This document shows, piece by piece, positions 6,917 to 8,975 of a DNA stretch of 8,975 bases (position 1 is its first letter; every line of letters begins with the position of its first letter). Position numbers and translations under genes: made by a program. Origin of the DNA: Bordetella parapertussis (lineage in GTDB: Bacteria > Pseudomonadota > Gammaproteobacteria > Burkholderiales > Burkholderiaceae_B). The notes beneath the pieces are model-generated. The model ran no database searches. It worked only from the letters and a program-made list of their open reading frames with translations, and was not told where the DNA came from. The DNA lies in assembly GCA_945872285.1 (NCBI GenBank), contig CAMBZR010000103.1:1-8975 (forward strand), in the 5' to 3' direction.

Positions 6917-7677
6917 ACATTGAAAAAATACTGCTACCGGCCGCTGTTTGCGTGAGTCTGCTGTTGGGCTGGGAGCTCCTTGTGCGCTGGGCACAAATAC
7001 CAGCCTACACGCTGCCCGCCCCCTCGGCGGTACTCGAAGCGCTAGTCGCCAATTGGAGCTCGTTGGCGGCAAGTTGGTGGTTCACGGTCAAAATCACACT
7101 CAGTGCATTGGCTCTGGCCTGTGCCGGGGGTGTCTTGATTGCGTCTGTGTTTGCGTTGTCGCCTCAACTCGAACGGGCGCTCTTTCCGCTGGCGGTGGTG
7201 TTGCAGGTGACGCCGATCGTGGCCGTGGCGCCGTTGATTTTGATTTATGTCGAAAGCACCATGGCCGCGCTGCTGTTGTGTGCTTGGATTGTGGCGTTTT
7301 TCCCGATTCTGTCGAACACCGTCATTGGTTTAAGGTCGCTTGATGCGAATCTGGTCGATCTTTTTCGGCTGTACCGAGCGACACCTTGGCAGCGTCTGGC
7401 CCTATTGCGGGCACCCTCAGCATTGCCGTACTTTTTAGCGGGGGTAAAAATCTCAGGCGGGTTGAGTTTGATTGGCGCGGTGACAGCCGAAATGGTGGCG
7501 GGTGCGGCGGGTCGGGATACTGGCTTGGCGTCGCGTATTCTTGAAGCGAGCTTTCGTACCGAGACCCCTAAAATGTTTGCAGCGTTGGTGTTACTTGTCG
7601 CAACAGGTGTCTTGGTGTTTTTGATTTTAAATCTCTTGTCTAGAGCGTTGTTGCCGCGGCACTCAAGAGCTGACTGA
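6913..7677 (+). CDS. ABC importer permease, SsuC/TauC/ThiX-like
   Basis: A 254-residue inner-membrane protein of the binding-protein-dependent permease superfamily, normal in length. Six membrane segments can be placed at about 5-25, 61-82, 91-113, 117-139, 182-198 and 222-246. The cytoplasmic coupling loop is around 151-181, with RATPWQRLALLRAPSALPYF followed by LAGVKIS, the EAA-type motif that docks on the ATPase. The N-terminal part has the PAPSAVLEAL segment common in this group. The GTG start at 6913 overlaps the ATPase stop (GTGA), indicating translational coupling. The binding protein gene follows after 40 bp. Substrate cannot be read from the sequence. Confidence 0.92.
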   Translation: MNIEKILLPAAVCVSLLLGWELLVRWAQIPAYTLPAPSAVLEALVANWSSLAASWWFTVKITLSALALACAGGVLIASVFALSPQLERALFPLAVVLQVTPIVAVAPLILIYVESTMAALLLCAWIVAFFPILSNTVIGLRSLDANLVDLFRLYRATPWQRLALLRAPSALPYFLAGVKISGGLSLIGAVTAEMVAGAAGRDTGLASRILEASFRTETPKMFAALVLLVATGVLVFLILNLLSRALLPRHSRAD

Positions 7678-7717
7678 ATCGTCACGCAAGGCTTTAATCG
7701 TACCGTTACAAAGGAAA

Positions 7718-8740
7718 ATGATCGTGTATCAAAAACTATTCAAGGTGCTGGTCGTTGTGCTTCTTAGCAGTGGCTTGGCCCAAGCGCAGCAAGCTGTCAC
7801 GTTCGCAACCAACTGGAAAGCGCAGGCCGCGCATGGTGGCTTTTATCAGGCTGTCGCTGACGGCACCTATAAAAAATACGGACTCGACGTCAAAATTATT
7901 CAGGGCGGCCCACAAGTCAATAATCGTCCGCTCTTGCCCGCAGGGCGCATTGATTTTTTAATGACGGGCAATCTGCTACACAGTTTTGATAGCGTTAAAA
8001 ATAAAGTGCCCGTCGTGACGGTCGCGGCGATATTCCAAAAAGACCCACAGGCCTTAATGGCGCACCCAGGGCAGGGCTATGAAAACTTTGCTGAGCTTAA
8101 AAAAGCGCCAGTTGCCTTCATCGCAAAAGACGGGCAGTTCACATGGTGGCAATGGTTGAAGGTGACGCACGGTTTCAAAGACGAAGCGCTTAAACCTTAT
8201 AACTACAACTTAGGTCCGTTTCTATCCAATCCTAAGTCGATTCAGCAGGGCTACTCGGTTGCTGAGCCGATTTATATCAAAGAACAGGGTAAGTTCGCAC
8301 CGGTGGTGCACTTGCTTGCCGACCATGGCTTCTCAACCTACAGTACGTTGATTGAAACCCGCGCCGACACCGTCAAAAACAAACCAGAGATGGTGCAAAA
8401 ATTTGTCGATGCCTCGATTCTTGGCTGGGTAAATTTCATGTACGGCGATCGCCAGGCGGCAACAGCGTTGATGCTCAAGGATAACCCCGAGCTCTCGGCA
8501 GCAGAGGTACAAGCCTCGGTTGAACTGATGAAGCAGCAGGGTATCGTCGACTCGGGCATCGCGCAGACCTTAGGGATTGGTGCTATGCGGGCTGAGCGTA
8601 TACAAGATTTTTATGCGCAGATGATCAAGGCTGGCCTGTATAAAGACAAAGACGTCGATCTTACGCAAGTCGCTACCTTGCAGTTTGTGAATAAAGGACT
8701 GGGCGTTGAGTTGAGGCAGCAGCTGCTAAAAAGTAAATAG
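7718..8740 (+). CDS. ABC importer periplasmic binding protein, NMT1/THI5-like (SsuA/ThiY type)
   Basis: A 340-residue secreted binding protein completing the ATPase-permease-receptor set. A signal peptide (about 1-23) ends in AQA before QQAVTF, with no lipobox cysteine, so it should be free in the periplasm. The mature start TFATNWKAQAAHGGFYQAVADGTYKKYGLDVKI (28-60) is the usual NMT1-like opening, followed by GGPQVNNRPLLPAGRIDFLM (63-82), a loop rich in likely ligand contacts. Aromatic residues FTWWQW (141-146) and the YNYN stretch (161-164) may line the cleft (inference). The HGGFY and PQVNNR elements set it apart from classical SsuA and TauA; pyrimidine-, thiamine-precursor- or riboflavin-type ligands are possible but unproven. 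The ATG at 7718 is only 2-3 bases from AAGGA; the in-frame GTG at 7724 has better spacing and would shorten the protein by two residues. Confidence 0.9.
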   Translation: MIVYQKLFKVLVVVLLSSGLAQAQQAVTFATNWKAQAAHGGFYQAVADGTYKKYGLDVKIIQGGPQVNNRPLLPAGRIDFLMTGNLLHSFDSVKNKVPVVTVAAIFQKDPQALMAHPGQGYENFAELKKAPVAFIAKDGQFTWWQWLKVTHGFKDEALKPYNYNLGPFLSNPKSIQQGYSVAEPIYIKEQGKFAPVVHLLADHGFSTYSTLIETRADTVKNKPEMVQKFVDASILGWVNFMYGDRQAATALMLKDNPELSAAEVQASVELMKQQGIVDSGIAQTLGIGAMRAERIQDFYAQMIKAGLYKDKDVDLTQVATLQFVNKGLGVELRQQLLKSK

Positions 8741-8799
8741 TCAGCGCGTGGCGAAAGTTTGCGAGCGCGGCTCTGTTGAGTCGCGGCGCACGCATCACC

Positions 8800-8819
8800 G
8801 CCCGCCACGCTGGGCGGGC
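8800..8819. other. GC-rich stem-loop between convergent genes
   Basis: GCCCGCC (8800-8806) pairs with GGCGGGC (8813-8819) around a 6-base loop. It lies 59 bases after the importer stop and 11 bases beyond the stop of the convergent - strand gene. Neither strand has a U-tract next to it, so intrinsic termination is doubtful; it may protect 3' ends. The rest of the 90-base gap shows nothing else. Confidence 0.45.
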
Positions 8820-8830
8820 TGCGCGCAAGC

Positions 8831-8975
8831 TTACTCGGGTGTCATCTTGGCTTTTATGATGACTTCTTTCCACTTTGCGGTTTCGCTTTTGATAAAGGCG
8901 GTATAAAACTCAGGCGTGCTGCCCACCACCTCGGTTGCCATGTCGCTAATGCGTTTGTTCACTTCAGGCGTGGCC
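8831..8975 (-). CDS. Bug/TctC family periplasmic receptor, C-terminal end
   Basis: On the - strand the frame is open from the window edge to a TAA whose last base is 8831, giving 47 visible residues. The sequence includes VNKRISDMATEVVGSTPEFY and FIKSETAKWKEVIIKAKM, close to the usual Bug ending STPEEFAAFIKAEIAKWxKVIKxA. The start lies right of the window. It converges on the ABC importer. This end differs from that of the Bug protein at 282-1289, so the two are separate family members rather than a recent duplicate; the ligand is unknown. Confidence 0.88.
   Translation of the reverse strand, partial: ATPEVNKRISDMATEVVGSTPEFYTAFIKSETAKWKEVIIKAKMTPE

Overview
The window looks like chromosomal DNA of a betaproteobacterium in the Burkholderiales (Alcaligenaceae or Comamonadaceae type). 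This is an inference. It rests on two Bug/TctC-type periplasmic receptors, a sigma54/NtrC-controlled glnK-amtB pair with a residual TorF-type porin end in front of it, and moderate GC content. No rRNA, tRNA, CRISPR array, insertion sequence or phage gene was seen. Nearly every base is assigned to a gene or a short intergenic region.

Left part (1-3412, + strand): the 3' end of a carboxymuconolactone decarboxylase-family gene, a complete Bug/TctC solute receptor gene, and a full-length fadH-type 2,4-dienoyl-CoA reductase gene. They are closely spaced like an operon and end at a strong GC-rich terminator that can work in both directions. The set reads as uptake and reductive or beta-oxidation-type breakdown of an unsaturated organic acid, but the substrate is not visible.

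Middle part (3437-6039, - strand): a small hydrophobic hairpin protein (probably DUF6072) has its own promoter, with a perfect 10-bp inverted repeat lying across the -35 element and spacer. Next comes amtB (ammonium transporter) behind glnK (PII protein), 14 bp apart and both starting with GTG. Upstream of glnK are a consensus sigma54 promoter (TGGCAC-N5-TTGCT) and two tandem NtrC boxes about 110-130 bp before the predicted start of transcription. Between that promoter and glnK lies a 35-codon stretch that reads like the last beta-strands of a TorF-family porin, ending in TKTF. The rest of the porin gene is absent. The likely history is a deletion that kept the nitrogen-regulated promoter and fused it to the porin tail and glnK-amtB.

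Right part (6134-8740, + strand, divergent from glnK): a complete ABC importer of the NitT/TauT/SsuABC/NMT1 class in the order ATPase, permease, periplasmic binding protein. ATPase and permease overlap by 4 bp. The substrate is unknown. The divergent position next to the NtrC boxes raises the possibility of a link to nitrogen supply, but no sigma54 promoter was found on this strand. At the right edge, on the - strand, is the C-terminal end of a second Bug/TctC receptor (8831-8975).

No clearly new system was found. The points most worth a second look are the porin remnant embedded in the glnK leader, the operator-like repeat at the small-protein promoter, and the unassigned importer.
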